From positions 124,001-188,000 of the forward strand of contig NZ_LGDW01000001.1 of assembly GCF_001280005.1 (NCBI RefSeq): DNA of 64,000 nucleotides. The letters run 5' to 3'. Shown piece after piece: positions 48,128 to 58,561 of the stretch. Every line of letters begins with the position of its first letter. Position 1 is the first letter of the stretch. Made by a program: the position numbers and the translations under genes. The notes under the pieces were generated by a model, which did no database searches, was not told the DNA's origin, and saw only the letters and a program-made list of their open reading frames with translations. The stretch comes from Streptomyces sp. NRRL WC-3618. GTDB lineage: Bacteria > Actinomycetota > Actinomycetes > Streptomycetales > Streptomycetaceae.

Positions 48128-48982
48128 ATGACCGTCCTATTCGAATGCGTGTACGAAGGTGAGCGGTACGTCGGGTTGGGCGAGCCCGAGGACACCGCCC
48201 TCACCCTCTTCCCCCTCGCCGGCGCCGACCCGCGTGCCGCGGTCCTGGCGGCCGACGGCGACGTCCCCGCCCTGCTCGCCGCGCTGACCGAGGGCCGCGA
48301 GCCGGTGACCGCGGCCGTGACCGACGTACGCTTCCGGCCCCCGCTGCTGCCCGACTCGGTCGGGGACGCGCTGGTCAGCGGGTTCATGGCCACCCACAAC
48401 GTGAAGGCGGACTCCGGGGCGCCGACTCAGCCCAACTGGTTCTTCAAGGGGCTGGGCGAGGTCCTGAAGGTCTCCGGCGAGCCGCTGCGCGTGCCGCAGG
48501 ACGCCCTCGCGGTGACCGAGGAGGCCGAGGTCGTCCTCGTGTACGTCGGTGACGCGGACGGCGCTCCGAAGTACGCCGGGTACACCTTCGGCAACGACCT
48601 CACCGACATCGGCCGGTTCAAGCGGCACGCGGGGCATCTGTCGTACGCGAAACTGTGCGACGCGGGCGTGGCCCCCTACCTCTTCCTGGGCACCCCGCCG
48701 CAGCAGGTCACCGGGCAGGTCACCATCGAGCGGGACGGGGAGCAGGCCTGGCGGGGGCCGTTCGCCACCGGGGTGAAAGCGCTGCACTACGGGCTGCGGG
48801 ACATGACGGCCGGGCTCTTCGCGAACGCGTCGCTGCTGCACCCCGGCCGCGTGCACTACGTCTACCTCGGCGCGGACCGCAGCAGCTTCCACCACGGCTT
48901 CACGATGGCCGACCGCGACCGCGTGACGATCGAGTTCGCCACCCACGGGGTGACGCTGTCCCATCCCCTGCACTGGGGCTGA
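48128..48982 (+). CDS. FAH-superfamily protein, AraD1-like
   Basis: 284 aa with GAGAGGAG 6-7 nt before the ATG. It resembles the fumarylacetoacetate-hydrolase-like AraD1 group, which act as C-C hydrolases, decarboxylases or 2-keto-3-deoxy sugar-acid dehydratases. The metal-binding region is TEEAEVVLVYVG, with GNDLTDIGRFK and HYGLRDMTAGLFAN further on. It is the last gene of the plus arm but is separated by a hairpin, so its place in the pathway is uncertain. The substrate is unknown. Confidence 0.85.
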   Translation: MTVLFECVYEGERYVGLGEPEDTALTLFPLAGADPRAAVLAADGDVPALLAALTEGREPVTAAVTDVRFRPPLLPDSVGDALVSGFMATHNVKADSGAPTQPNWFFKGLGEVLKVSGEPLRVPQDALAVTEEAEVVLVYVGDADGAPKYAGYTFGNDLTDIGRFKRHAGHLSYAKLCDAGVAPYLFLGTPPQQVTGQVTIERDGEQAWRGPFATGVKALHYGLRDMTAGLFANASLLHPGRVHYVYLGADRSSFHHGFTMADRDRVTIEFATHGVTLSHPLHWG

Positions 48983-49010
48983 GCACGGCGAGCGGCGGTC
49001 GTACGACGGC

Positions 49011-50135
49011 TCAGACCGCGCCCGCCGTGACCCGGTTCGTCGTGGCGATCGTCGCCGAGCCGACGACGCGCGTGCCGTCGTACAGGACGATCGCCTGGCC
49101 CGGCGCCACCCCGCGTACGGGCTCGGTGAACGTGACCTCCAGGCGGCCGTCGACGAGTTCGGCGCTGACCTCGGTCTCGCCGCCGTGGGCGCGCAGCTGG
49201 GCGGTGTAGGTGCCGGGGCCGGTGGGGGCCGCGCCGCACCAGCGGGGGCGGATCGCGGTGAGCGCGTCGACGTCGAGGGCGGCGGCCGGGCCGACCGTCA
49301 CCGTGTTGTTCACCGGGGAGATGTCGAGGACGTAACGCGGCTTGCCGTCGGCGGCCGGGGTGCCGATGCGCAGGCCCTTGCGCTGGCCGATGGTGAAGCC
49401 GTACGCGCCCTCGTGCGTGCCGATCTTCGCGCCCGACTCGTCGACGATGTCACCCTCCGCGCGGCCGAGGCGGCCTGCCAGGAAGCCCTGGGTGTCGCCG
49501 TCGGCGATGAAGCAGATGTCGTGCGAGTCGGGCTTCTTGGCGACCGCGAGACCGCGCCGCTCGGCCTCCGCGCGGATCTCGTCCTTCGTGGTGAGGGTGT
49601 CGCCGAGGGGGAACATGGCGTGAGCGAGCTGCCGGTCGTCGAGCACCCCGAGGACGTACGACTGGTCCTTGGCCATGTCGGAGGCGCGGTGCAGCTCGCG
49701 CGAGCCGTCCTCGTGCGTGATCACCTGCGCGTAGTGGCCCGTGCAGACGGCGTCGAAGCCGAGGGCGAGGGCCTTGTCGAGGAGCGCGGCGAACTTGATC
49801 TTCTCGTTGCAGCGCAGACACGGGTTGGGGGTGCGCCCGGCCTCGTACTCGGCGACGAAGTCGTCCACCACGTCCTCGCGGAAGCGCTCGGCGAGGTCCC
49901 ACACGTAGAAGGGGATGCCGATGACGTCGGCGGCGCGGCGGGCGTCACGGGAGTCCTCGATGGTGCAACAGCCACGCGCGCCCGTGCGGAACGACTGCGG
50001 GTTCGCGGACAGGGCGAGGTGGACGCCTGTCACGTCGTGGCCGGCTTCCGCCGCACGGGCGGCGGCTACGGCGGAGTCCACGCCGCCGGACATGGCGGCC
50101 AGTACGCGGAGGGGCTGCTGCGAGGTCTGAGTCAT
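49011..50135 (-). CDS. mnmA: tRNA-specific 2-thiouridylase
   Basis: Inserts sulfur at U34 of tRNA for Lys, Glu and Gln, receiving it from a cysteine desulfurase. 374 aa from the ATG giving [21 protein letters not shown]. The PP-loop SGGVDS is near residue 16. Catalytic cysteines are in NPCLRCN and DICFI, with [13 protein letters not shown] in the middle domain. The desulfurase gene at 52711 is the likely sulfur donor. Core gene marking the right edge of the island. Confidence 0.96.
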   Translation of the reverse strand: MTQTSQQPLRVLAAMSGGVDSAVAAARAAEAGHDVTGVHLALSANPQSFRTGARGCCTIEDSRDARRAADVIGIPFYVWDLAERFREDVVDDFVAEYEAGRTPNPCLRCNEKIKFAALLDKALALGFDAVCTGHYAQVITHEDGSRELHRASDMAKDQSYVLGVLDDRQLAHAMFPLGDTLTTKDEIRAEAERRGLAVAKKPDSHDICFIADGDTQGFLAGRLGRAEGDIVDESGAKIGTHEGAYGFTIGQRKGLRIGTPAADGKPRYVLDISPVNNTVTVGPAAALDVDALTAIRPRWCGAAPTGPGTYTAQLRAHGGETEVSAELVDGRLEVTFTEPVRGVAPGQAIVLYDGTRVVGSATIATTNRVTAGAV

Positions 50136-50195
50136 AACCCCTCCAGGGTACGGGGCGCCGGGAACCGGGGCGCGCGAGTATCCGTTCTCGCTGAC

Positions 50196-50933
50196 ATGGA
50201 GGAAACACAGGCTCGGCGGGACACCGCTCGCGGCCTTTCGCGCGATGTCCCCCAGCAGTCGCGCAGCGAGGGCCTCACCAGGGCGTCGCGGGACGGCGAC
50301 CGGCGGATCGGGCGGCGCGCGCTGCTCATCGGCGGGGCGGTGGCCGCCGTCGCCACGGGCGTGCTCGCGCGCGGTGAGCTGGGGCATCTGTGGTGGCGGG
50401 TGCCAGGGGTGTCGAAGCCGCGCAAGGAGGGTGACGTCGACTACGTGGGCGCACGCTGGGTGGCGGCCTCGGCGGCGAACTGGCGGATGGCGGACCGGCC
50501 CGACGACTACGACGTGGACCTGGTGATCATCCATGTCACGCAGGGCAGCTACGCGAGCGCGGTGAAGGTCTTCCAGGACCCGGACCACGGAGCGGCGGCG
50601 CACTACATCGTCCGCGAGGACGGGCGGATCACGCAGATGATCCGCGAGCTGGACGTGGCGTTCCACGCGGGCAACCGGGAGTACAACGAGCGGAGCGTCG
50701 GGATCGAGCACGCGGGCTTCGTGGAGCGGCCCGAGGACTTCACGGACGCGATGTACGCGGCCTCGGCGCGGCTGACGGCGAGGGTCTGCGCGCGGTACGG
50801 CATACCCGTCGACCGGGAGCACATCATCGGGCACGTGGAGGTGCCGGGCACGGACCACACCGATCCCGGGCCGGGCTGGGACTGGAAGAAGTACCTGCGG
50901 CTCGTCGAAGAGGCGACCAGGGCCCCCGCCTGA
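50196..50933 (+). CDS. Secreted N-acetylmuramoyl-L-alanine amidase (Amidase_2)
   Basis: Cleaves the amide between muramic acid and the peptide stem of peptidoglycan. 245 aa. A basic N-terminal region ends in an [20 protein letters not shown] export segment (Tat- or Sec-like). The catalytic domain has zinc ligands His in LVIIHVTQG, His in IIGHVEVPG and Asp in [10 protein letters not shown]. It is divergent from mnmA, 60 bp apart. Confidence 0.92.
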   Translation: MEETQARRDTARGLSRDVPQQSRSEGLTRASRDGDRRIGRRALLIGGAVAAVATGVLARGELGHLWWRVPGVSKPRKEGDVDYVGARWVAASAANWRMADRPDDYDVDLVIIHVTQGSYASAVKVFQDPDHGAAAHYIVREDGRITQMIRELDVAFHAGNREYNERSVGIEHAGFVERPEDFTDAMYAASARLTARVCARYGIPVDREHIIGHVEVPGTDHTDPGPGWDWKKYLRLVEEATRAPA

Positions 50934-51157
50934 GACCCCCATGCGTCTTGGTGACGTGCGTCATGCGTGCGCGACACCGTGAGCAATTCGGGTGTGTCGG
51001 CCGCCCCGATGTGTCCCACGCCCCGAAGGTGACCCGCGCATCCCCAATCCCGCCTCGCCGTAGGGGAGTCGGCGTACACGCCGATCGCACAGCCCCCGGT
51101 GCGCGCTCCCATTTCCGCCCCGGTCTTTACACAGGGCTTAGCCCAGCGGTCCAAGCC

Positions 51158-52678
51158 ATGACCATGACCCACACCACAGATCCGGCCGACGACACGAACA
51201 AGCGGGCGAAGAGCCTGAGCGGCAGGGGCCTGCACCGGCGCAAGTTTCTCGGCGGCTTGGCCGGCCTCGGCCTGGGCGCCGTGGCGGCGGGCGGGTCCTT
51301 CGGGCTGATGACCGCCGGGGGGCGCAAGGCCAGCGCGGCGACGAGGACGCGCCCGCTGCCCGTCCCTGACCTCCTGGAGGGCACCGCCGCCCTCGGCACC
51401 ACCACCTTCACCCTGGAGGCGAAGAGCGGCACCAGCGAGGTGATCCGCGGTGTCAGCAGCACCACCGCCGGCTACAACGGGTCGTTCCTCGGCCCGACCC
51501 TGAAGTGGACCACCGGCGAGAAGGTCAGGCTGAACGTCACCAACCGCCTCGCCGAGGAGACCTCCGTCCACTTCCACGGCGCGCACGTCCCGCCCAGGAT
51601 GGACGGCGGCCCGCAGAACGCCTTCGCCGCCGACGCCACCTGGGCCCCCACCTTCACCGTCCTGGACGAGGCCAAGACCCTCTGGTACCACCCGCACGCC
51701 CTGGGCACCACGGCCAAGCAGTCCTCCCGGGGACTGGCCGGGATGATCATCGTGGCGGACGACTCCCCCGCCTCCGCCGCCCTGCCCAGCGACTACGGCG
51801 TCGACGACATACCGCTCGTCTTCCAGTGCCTGGCCGTCTCCGCCTCGGGCGACATCAAGTACGACCAGCCCGGGTACCTCGCCTCCGGCCTCCGGTTCCC
51901 GGTGCTGGTCAACGGCGCCAACGTCGACGCCACCACACTCACCTTCGATGCCACCAGGACCCGCAACCGCTTCCGGGCGCTCAACGCCTCACCGTCGGAC
52001 ATCATCACCCTGCGGCGCCGCGACGGCGGCAAGCTGACCCAGATAGCCACCGACCAGGGGTATCTGACGAAGGCGACCGAGGTGGACACCATCCGGCTGG
52101 TGGCGGGCGCCCGCGCCGAGTTCACCATCGACGTCACCGAGGACGTCATGCTGCAGGCCGTCATCACGACCGGCTGGATCCGCGGCGGCTCCGGCACCTA
52201 CGACGTCCTCACCGTCGCCGCGGGCGGCGACGACACCCCGGACGACCTGCCGCGCCGCCTCAGGACCATCGAGCGGTACGACACCACCGACTTCACGGCC
52301 CGCACCATCACGCTCGGGAACACGGGTCAGGCGATGACCATCAACGGTTCGGCCGGACTGACCATGGACGGCATGGCCATGATCAGTACCACGCTGGGCG
52401 CCAAGGAGATCTGGACGATCGCCAACCACTCCCAGCTAGAACACTCGTTCCACCTGCACGACGTGCCCTACCAGATCGTCGCGATCAACGGGTCGCCTCC
52501 GACGGGGGTCGAACTCGGCTGGTACGACACGTACGAGGTCGTCGGCGGCGGCTCGATCACGATCGCCATGGAGTTCACCGACTTCGCCGACGACACCTAC
52601 ATGTACATGCTCCACTGCCATCTGCTGCAGCACGAGGACCAGGGCATGATGGCGTCCCTGATGGTGACGGAGAGCTAG
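51158..52678 (+). CDS. Tat-exported multicopper oxidase
   Basis: Laccase/CueO-type oxidase coupling substrate or Cu(I)/phenol oxidation to reduction of oxygen to water. 506 aa. Tat signal HRRKFLGGLAGLGLGAVAAGG at about residues 23-43. All four copper motifs are present: VHFHGAH, LWYHPHA, LEHSFHLHDV and HCHLLQHEDQGMM, the last with the axial methionine. Three cupredoxin domains are expected. A second ATG lies two codons downstream of the chosen start. It converges with the desulfurase gene. Confidence 0.94.
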   Translation: MTMTHTTDPADDTNKRAKSLSGRGLHRRKFLGGLAGLGLGAVAAGGSFGLMTAGGRKASAATRTRPLPVPDLLEGTAALGTTTFTLEAKSGTSEVIRGVSSTTAGYNGSFLGPTLKWTTGEKVRLNVTNRLAEETSVHFHGAHVPPRMDGGPQNAFAADATWAPTFTVLDEAKTLWYHPHALGTTAKQSSRGLAGMIIVADDSPASAALPSDYGVDDIPLVFQCLAVSASGDIKYDQPGYLASGLRFPVLVNGANVDATTLTFDATRTRNRFRALNASPSDIITLRRRDGGKLTQIATDQGYLTKATEVDTIRLVAGARAEFTIDVTEDVMLQAVITTGWIRGGSGTYDVLTVAAGGDDTPDDLPRRLRTIERYDTTDFTARTITLGNTGQAMTINGSAGLTMDGMAMISTTLGAKEIWTIANHSQLEHSFHLHDVPYQIVAINGSPPTGVELGWYDTYEVVGGGSITIAMEFTDFADDTYMYMLHCHLLQHEDQGMMASLMVTES

Positions 52679-52710
52679 CCAGTCGGTCGGGCGGCGCGAG
52701 CGGCGCGGCG

Positions 52711-53874
52711 TTACGCCAGGCCCGCCGCGCGCGCCCGCTCCACCACCGGGGCGATGACCTTGGCGACCGCCTCGACGTCGGCCTCCGTGGAGGTGTGGCC
52801 GAGGGAGAAGCGGAGGGTGCCGCGCGCCAGGTCCGGATCGGTGCCGACGGCGAGGAGGACGTGGCTGGGCTGAGCCACCCCGGCGGTGCAGGCGGACCCG
52901 GTGGAGCACTCGATGCCCTGGGCGTCGAGCAGCAGGAGCAGGGAGTCGCCCTCGCAGCCCGGGAAGGTGAAGTGGGCGTTGGCCGGGAGGCGGTCCACGG
53001 GGTCACCGCCCAGGATCGCGTCCGGAACCGCCGTACGGACGGCCGTCACCAGGGCGTCGCGCAGGGCGCCGATCTCCCGGGCGAACCAGCCCTGCTGCTC
53101 GGCGGCGAGCCGTCCGGCCACCGCGAAGGAGGCGACGGCCGGCACATCGAGGGTGCCGGACCGAACGTGCCGTTCCTGCCCGCCGCCGTGCAGCACGGGT
53201 ACGGGGCTGTACTCGCGGCCCAGCAGCAGCGCGCCGATGCCGTACGGGCCGCCGATCTTGTGGCCGGAGACGGTCATCGCGGCGAGCCCGGAGTCGGCGA
53301 AGGAGACGGGCACCTGACCGAAGGCCTGTACCGCGTCGGCGTGCAGCGGAACCCCGAACTCGCCTGCCACATCGGCGAGTTCACGCACCGGCAGGATCGT
53401 GCCGATCTCGTTGTTGGCCCACATCACAGTGGCCAGGGCCACGTCGTCGGGGTTGCAGGCGACTGCCTCGCGCAGGGCGTCGGGGTGGACGCGGCCGTAC
53501 GGGTCGACCGGGAGGTACTCGACGACGGCGCCCTCGTGCTCGCCGAGCCAGTGCACGGCGTCGAGGACGGCGTGGTGCTCGACGGGGCTGGCGAGGACGC
53601 GGACGCGGGCCGGATCGGCGTCCCGCCGGGACCAGTACAGGCCCTTGACGGCGAGGTTGTCGGCCTCGGTGCCGCCCGAGGTGAACACGACCTCGCTGGG
53701 CCGGGCACCGAGCGACTCGGCGAGCGTCTCGCGGGCCTCCTCGACCGTACGTCTGGCTCTGCGGCCGGCCGCGTGGAGCGAGGAGGCGTTACCGGTGACG
53801 GCCAGTTGCGCGGTCATTGCCTCGACCGCCTCCGGAAGCATCGGGGTGGTCGCGGCGTGGTCGAGGTATGCCAT
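52711..53874 (-). CDS. Cysteine desulfurase (NifS/IscS type)
   Basis: PLP enzyme that takes sulfur from cysteine for Fe-S clusters and tRNA thiolation. 387 aa, beginning [16 protein letters not shown]. The PLP lysine is in [25 protein letters not shown] binds the phosphate, and the active-site cysteine is in [17 protein letters not shown]. Its closeness to mnmA suggests it supplies sulfur for 2-thiouridine. The substrate specificity call is firm. Confidence 0.95.
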   Translation of the reverse strand: MAYLDHAATTPMLPEAVEAMTAQLAVTGNASSLHAAGRRARRTVEEARETLAESLGARPSEVVFTSGGTEADNLAVKGLYWSRRDADPARVRVLASPVEHHAVLDAVHWLGEHEGAVVEYLPVDPYGRVHPDALREAVACNPDDVALATVMWANNEIGTILPVRELADVAGEFGVPLHADAVQAFGQVPVSFADSGLAAMTVSGHKIGGPYGIGALLLGREYSPVPVLHGGGQERHVRSGTLDVPAVASFAVAGRLAAEQQGWFAREIGALRDALVTAVRTAVPDAILGGDPVDRLPANAHFTFPGCEGDSLLLLLDAQGIECSTGSACTAGVAQPSHVLLAVGTDPDLARGTLRFSLGHTSTEADVEAVAKVIAPVVERARAAGLA

Positions 53875-54064
53875 GGTGCCGTGATTCTACGGCGCCCCGG
53901 TGACCCGCCCGTGGCCGGAGGCCGTGCGCCCGGCGTCCATGTGAAGTACGCCCACATCACGGCGGCAATTCCTGCACGTCCGCTGCGGGCAAACGCCCCT
54001 TGAGCCGCAGCCAGGCCTATTACGCTTTTCAAGCACTATTCGGACTCACTGAATGTGGGTAGGA

Positions 54065-54499
54065 ATGACGGTTCAGTCCGTTCAGCGCGCCGCTCGCATC
54101 CTGCATGAGCTGGCGACTGCGGGCCCTCGCCTGGGCGTCACGGACCTCGCTGACCGGATCGGTGTCTCGAGGCCCACGGCGCACGCCCTGCTGCGCACCC
54201 TCGAGGCCGAGGGTCTGGTGCGCCAGGAGAAGGAGACCAGCAAGTACCTCCTGGGCCCTGCCCTGCTGCGGCTCGGCAACTCCTTTCTGGAGACCCAGGA
54301 GTTGCGGTCCCGGTCGGTCGCCTGGGCCGACACCCTGGCCGAGCGCATTGGCGAGGCGGTCTGGGTCGCCGTGCTCGACGGCCGCCTGCGGACCGGGAGC
54401 GGCACGCCGTCGCCGTACGCGAGGTGGCGACGCAGCTCTCCCGGGAGCTCGGGGCCGGCCGGGCGTGGCCTGGCGCATCTCGGACTGAACGCCGGCTGA
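54065..54499 (+). pseudogene. IclR-family regulator, internal deletion and frameshift
   Basis: The ATG giving MTVQSVQRAARILHELATAG opens a normal IclR helix-turn-helix domain (SRPTAHALLRTLEAEGLV) and linker up to IGEAVWVAVLDG, then the frame degrades and stops at 144 residues. From 54397, in another frame, the sequence reads ERHAVAVREVATQLSRELGAGR, a typical C-terminal helix of IclR effector domains. About 100 residues of the effector domain are missing. The DNA-binding part could still be made. Intact relatives are about 250 aa. Confidence 0.75.
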
Positions 54500-54532
54500 C
54501 TCAGGCCCGCCGGCGCCCGCCAGCCACAACGA

Positions 54533-55904
<1,372 letters not shown>

Positions 55905-55912
55905 CTCAACCC

Positions 55913-56446
55913 ATGGAGTTCGCATTCGTCAGCGGCAGCGCGGCCCTTGACTTCGTCGGTACGGTCCAGAACCGACGGGACGACGCGCTGGACCTGCTCA
56001 CCACACCGGCCGACCTCACGAACTGGTCCGTCGCCTCCGGAGCCCTGGACTCCCCCGCGTCGGCGACCAGGGCGGACCTGGCCACGGCCCTGCACCTGCG
56101 CGAGGCGATCTACCGGCTGATGGTCGCCTCGACCGACGGCACCCCGTTCGCCCCCGAGGACTGCGCCGTCGTCAACCGAGCCGCCGGCCGGAGCCCGGTG
56201 CGCTGCGAACTGCTGCCCGACCGCACCGTCGTACGCCACGGCACGATCGGGGCCGTCCTGTCGTCGCTGGCCCGTGACGCCGTCGAGCTGATCACCAGCA
56301 CCCCGGAGCAGGTGAAGGAGTGCGCGGCGCCCACCTGCACCCGGTTGTACGTCGACCGGTCCCACCGCGGCTCCCGGCGCTGGTGCGACATGACGCGCTG
56401 CGGCAACCGCGCCAAGGCCGCGCTCTACCGGTCCCGGCACGCCTGA
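55913..56446 (+). CDS. CGNR zinc-finger / ABATE-domain regulator
   Basis: 177 aa from the ATG giving MEFAFVSGSAALDFVGTVQNRRDD. An N-terminal ABATE stress-response domain is followed by the CGNR zinc finger: ECAAPTCTRLYVDRSHRGSRRWCDMTRCGNRAKAA, with all four cysteines. This architecture is predicted to bind DNA. Placement opposite the DMT transporter suggests local regulation of that exporter. A strong terminator follows. Confidence 0.9.
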   Translation: MEFAFVSGSAALDFVGTVQNRRDDALDLLTTPADLTNWSVASGALDSPASATRADLATALHLREAIYRLMVASTDGTPFAPEDCAVVNRAAGRSPVRCELLPDRTVVRHGTIGAVLSSLARDAVELITSTPEQVKECAAPTCTRLYVDRSHRGSRRWCDMTRCGNRAKAALYRSRHA

Positions 56447-56458
56447 CGCGTACGACAG

Positions 56459-56488
56459 CGGGGGCGGGTGGTCGCCCGCCCGCCCCCG
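56459..56488. terminator. Bidirectional terminator after the CGNR gene
   Basis: CGGGGGCGGG (56459-56468) and CCCGCCCCCG (56479-56488) with a 10-nt loop, between two convergent genes. Confidence 0.7.
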
Positions 56489-56504
56489 TCCCGGACCGTC
56501 TCGC

Positions 56505-56825
56505 TCACACCACCTGGACCGGGCGCTCCCAGACGACCAGGCCGACGCACCCCTTGGGGCTGCGGGGCGCGTGCACGCTGTTCGGCGGCATGACCAGGAG
56601 GCTGCCCGCCGCGTAGACGCCGCCGTCGGTCTCCAGCTCGCCGCTGAGCACGTAGATCAGCTCGAAGCCGGGGTGGAGGTGGGAGGGCGCCTTGGCGCCC
56701 GGGAGACAGTGCATGACCGCGGCGGCCGGACCGTCCGGGCCGGAGTGGCGGCCGATCAGCAGGGAGCGTTCGCGGCCGAAGCGGGCGGGCTCGACGTACT
56801 CGTAGGTGCCCGGGTCGCTGAGCAT
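56505..56825 (-). CDS. Cupin-domain protein fused to an isopropylmalate-synthase remnant
   Basis: 106 aa if started at the ATG giving [13 protein letters not shown]. Residues 1-27 read like the late-middle segment of 2-isopropylmalate/homocitrate synthases ([26 protein letters not shown]). The rest is a cupin barrel with metal-type residues in [29 protein letters not shown] and a C-terminal [12 protein letters not shown], like ChrR cupins. No clear ribosome-binding site precedes this ATG. It may be expressed as a small cupin or be dead; see the composite entry. Confidence 0.5.
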   Translation of the reverse strand: MLSDPGTYEYVEPARFGRERSLLIGRHSGPDGPAAAVMHCLPGAKAPSHLHPGFELIYVLSGELETDGGVYAAGSLLVMPPNSVHAPRSPKGCVGLVVWERPVQVV

Positions 56826-57013
56826 GCCCTGCTGGTGGATGCCGGCGGCGGTGCCGAAGACGTACTTGCCGAAGATCGGCTTGTTGCGGGGCTCCTCCAG
56901 CCGGCCAGTTCCAGTTTCTGGTCGGGCGTCATCGCGTTGCCCGGTGCCTGCTCACCGTCGCGGAGGGTGGTGTCGAAGACCGATATGCGACGGGGCGTTG
57001 CGTGCTCGTTCAC
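56505..57013 (-). pseudogene. Collapsed 2-isopropylmalate/homocitrate-synthase-like gene ending in a cupin
   Basis: A GTG with GGGGGAGAA upstream opens [20 protein letters not shown] and [17 protein letters not shown], the N-terminus of an HMGL-type acyltransferase with the metal-binding RDGEQ. About 38 codons in, the frame breaks. In another frame the sequence continues [21 protein letters not shown] then [18 protein letters not shown], which in intact enzymes lies some 230 residues later and includes the metal-binding His region. It then passes into a cupin domain. An internal deletion with frameshift is the simplest explanation. Confidence 0.7.
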
Positions 57014-57149
57014 TTCTCCCCCAAGGGACCTGGAAAACGCTCGGACACCTCGGCCGAACGGCTCAGATCCTCGGGGCGCGGGCGGGCCGCGTCATCCGCC
57101 GATGGAGGAGTGCGGGGGACGGCCGCCTCCACCGGGCGCCACTCCCCGC

Positions 57150-57180
57150 GTCTTTGGTGGAGCGTGGGTCCGCCAAAGAC
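57150..57180. other. Imperfect hairpin in the leader of the broken synthase gene
   Basis: GTCTTTGGTGG (57150-57160) pairs with CCGCCAAAGAC (57170-57180) apart from one position. It lies about 140 bp upstream of the broken synthase start in a 256-bp gap without genes. Either a remnant of an attenuator or a terminator for the DUF4190 operon. Confidence 0.35.
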
Positions 57181-57269
57181 CGACCCGCCGGCTCGACCTC
57201 CTCCGGAGGGCGATGCGGCGGGCGGGGTGCGGTCCTCAGACTTCCGGCGTGGGCGTCACCGGCGAGCGG

Positions 57270-57536
57270 TCACAGGCTCCAGGAGACAGTGCTGTCGAGC
57301 TGTACGAGGGTGACCAGGACGACCAGGTCGGCGATGCCGAGACCGAGGCCGAGCCAGGCACGGCCGGGCCGCCTGGTGCCGCGCCAGAGGGCGACGACGG
57401 CCAGCGTGATGGCGACGGGGCCGAGGAAGACGTTGAGGACCAGCAGGCCCAGCAGACCGAGGACGAAGGACGCGACGGCCATGCCGTCGGGGTCTCGGGG
57501 AGCGGTGCGGCCGGTGGCCGATGCGGTGAGTTGCAT
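57270..57536 (-). CDS. DUF4190 small membrane protein
   Basis: 88 aa. A basic N-terminus is followed by DGMAVASFVLGLLGLLVLNVFLGPVAITLAVVALWRGTRRPGRAWLGLGLGIADLVVLVTLVQL, two membrane helices separated by a positively charged loop, the DUF4190 pattern. The function is unknown. It follows a 50-aa membrane protein gene by 5 bp, and both face a TetR regulator. Confidence 0.8.
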   Translation of the reverse strand: MQLTASATGRTAPRDPDGMAVASFVLGLLGLLVLNVFLGPVAITLAVVALWRGTRRPGRAWLGLGLGIADLVVLVTLVQLDSTVSWSL

Positions 57537-57541
57537 GGTGG

Positions 57542-57694
57542 TCAGCTCCGACGGGCGAGGCGCTCACGGAGCGCGAAGATGCCCAGCCAGACGGCGATGC
57601 CCGCGGCGGCCAGGACGGTGAACGAGAACGGGAGATGGGCGACGGTGCCCATCACCATGCCCAGCAGCAGGAGGGCGGCTACGAGGAAGAACAT
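57542..57694 (-). CDS. 50-aa membrane protein
   Basis: MFFLVAALLLLGMVMGTVAH, then LPFSFTVLAAAGIAVWLGIF and ALRERLARRS with a TGA stop. Two hydrophobic helices and a basic C-terminus. It starts 121 bp from the divergent TetR gene and runs directly into the DUF4190 gene. Unknown function. Short length limits certainty, but the codon pattern and operon position support it. Confidence 0.65.
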   Translation of the reverse strand: MFFLVAALLLLGMVMGTVAHLPFSFTVLAAAGIAVWLGIFALRERLARRS

Positions 57695-57720
57695 GGGAGG
57701 AGTTCCCTTTCGTTACAGTT

Positions 57721-57809
57721 CAGTGAACGCTTGTGGCAACACTTGTTCACTGACTCCCAAGCCTAACGCGGTTCCCGGCTTTTCAATTACAGAGAACAGT
57801 TGTTAACTG
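57721..57809. promoter_or_regulatory. Candidate TetR operators
   Basis: CAGTGAAC (57721-57728) and GTTCACTG (57745-57752) are perfect inverted half-sites. A second dyad, CAGTT-GTT-AACTG (57797-57809), lies 7 bp before the TetR start codon. The region is AT-rich for this genome. Confidence 0.6.
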
Positions 57810-57815
57810 CATGGC

Positions 57816-58442
57816 ATGAGTCACACTCTCGGCATCCGGCAGGCCCAGAAGCAGAAGACCCGCCAGGCGCTCCTGGACGCGGCGCTCGGCCTGCTGGAGG
57901 ACCAGAGCCTGAGCAGCCTCGGTCTGCGCGAGGTCACCCGCGCCGTCGGTGTCGCCCCCACCGCCTTCTACCGCCACTTCCGCTCGACCGCCGATCTCGG
58001 CATCGCCCTCGTCGAGGAGGCGCTCGGCAGCCTCCACCCGATGATCGGTACGACGGTGTCCGGGGCCGGCGACAGCGACGACCGCATCATCCGCGCGGTC
58101 GACCTGATCGCCCGCCATGTCCAGGCGCAGCCCGCCCACGTCCGCTTCATCGCGCGCGAGCGGCACGGCGGGGTCCAGCCGGTGCGCGAGGCGATCCGGG
58201 ACCAGCTGGCCCGTTTCGCCGAGGAGGTGCGGGACGCGCTGGCCGAACAGCCGGAGTCCGAGGGCTGGTCCGGGGAGGACCTGCTGATGCTGGCGGGCCT
58301 GTATGTCGACCAGATGCTGATGACGGCCTCCCAGTTCCTGGAGACCCTGGACGCCCCGGCGGCCCAGCGCGAACAGGTGACCCGGCTGGCGACCCGACGG
58401 ATGCGGTTGATCGCCCTCGGGCGCGGGCACTGGCTGGCCTGA
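57816..58442 (+). CDS. TetR-family regulator
   Basis: 208 aa. The N-terminal helix-turn-helix RQALLDAALGLLEDQSLSSLGLREVTRAVGVAPTAFYRHF is typical. The C-terminal ligand domain HVRFIARERHGG...LADQ-like segment resembles the FabR/DesT-type group that senses acyl chains. It is divergent from the small membrane protein operon, with dyads between, so autorepression and repression of that operon are likely. The ligand is unknown. Confidence 0.9.
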   Translation: MSHTLGIRQAQKQKTRQALLDAALGLLEDQSLSSLGLREVTRAVGVAPTAFYRHFRSTADLGIALVEEALGSLHPMIGTTVSGAGDSDDRIIRAVDLIARHVQAQPAHVRFIARERHGGVQPVREAIRDQLARFAEEVRDALAEQPESEGWSGEDLLMLAGLYVDQMLMTASQFLETLDAPAAQREQVTRLATRRMRLIALGRGHWLA

Positions 58443-58480
58443 CTCCGCCTCACACGGCGACGCGACGCCGGCACGTACGA

Positions 58481-58513
58481 GGGCGGCGCGCCCGTCCGTC
58501 GAGCGCGCCGCCC
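58481..58513. terminator. Bidirectional terminator between TetR and thioesterase genes
   Basis: GGGCGGCGCGC (58481-58491) and GCGCGCCGCCC (58503-58513), a perfect 11-bp stem, between two convergent genes. Confidence 0.7.
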
Positions 58514-58561
58514 ATGCCGTATCTGTACGAGGCCGTTCTCAGCGTTGCCGCCGAGCCCGGT

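Noticed and set aside
31307..48982. Genomic island bounded by att sites or transposases
   Set aside because: I found no integrase, transposase, tRNA target or flanking direct repeat, so I call it an accessory cluster only by content and context.
53875..54064. Small ORF between the desulfurase and the IclR remnant
   Set aside because: No start with a ribosome-binding site and no coding character; it looks like promoter DNA.
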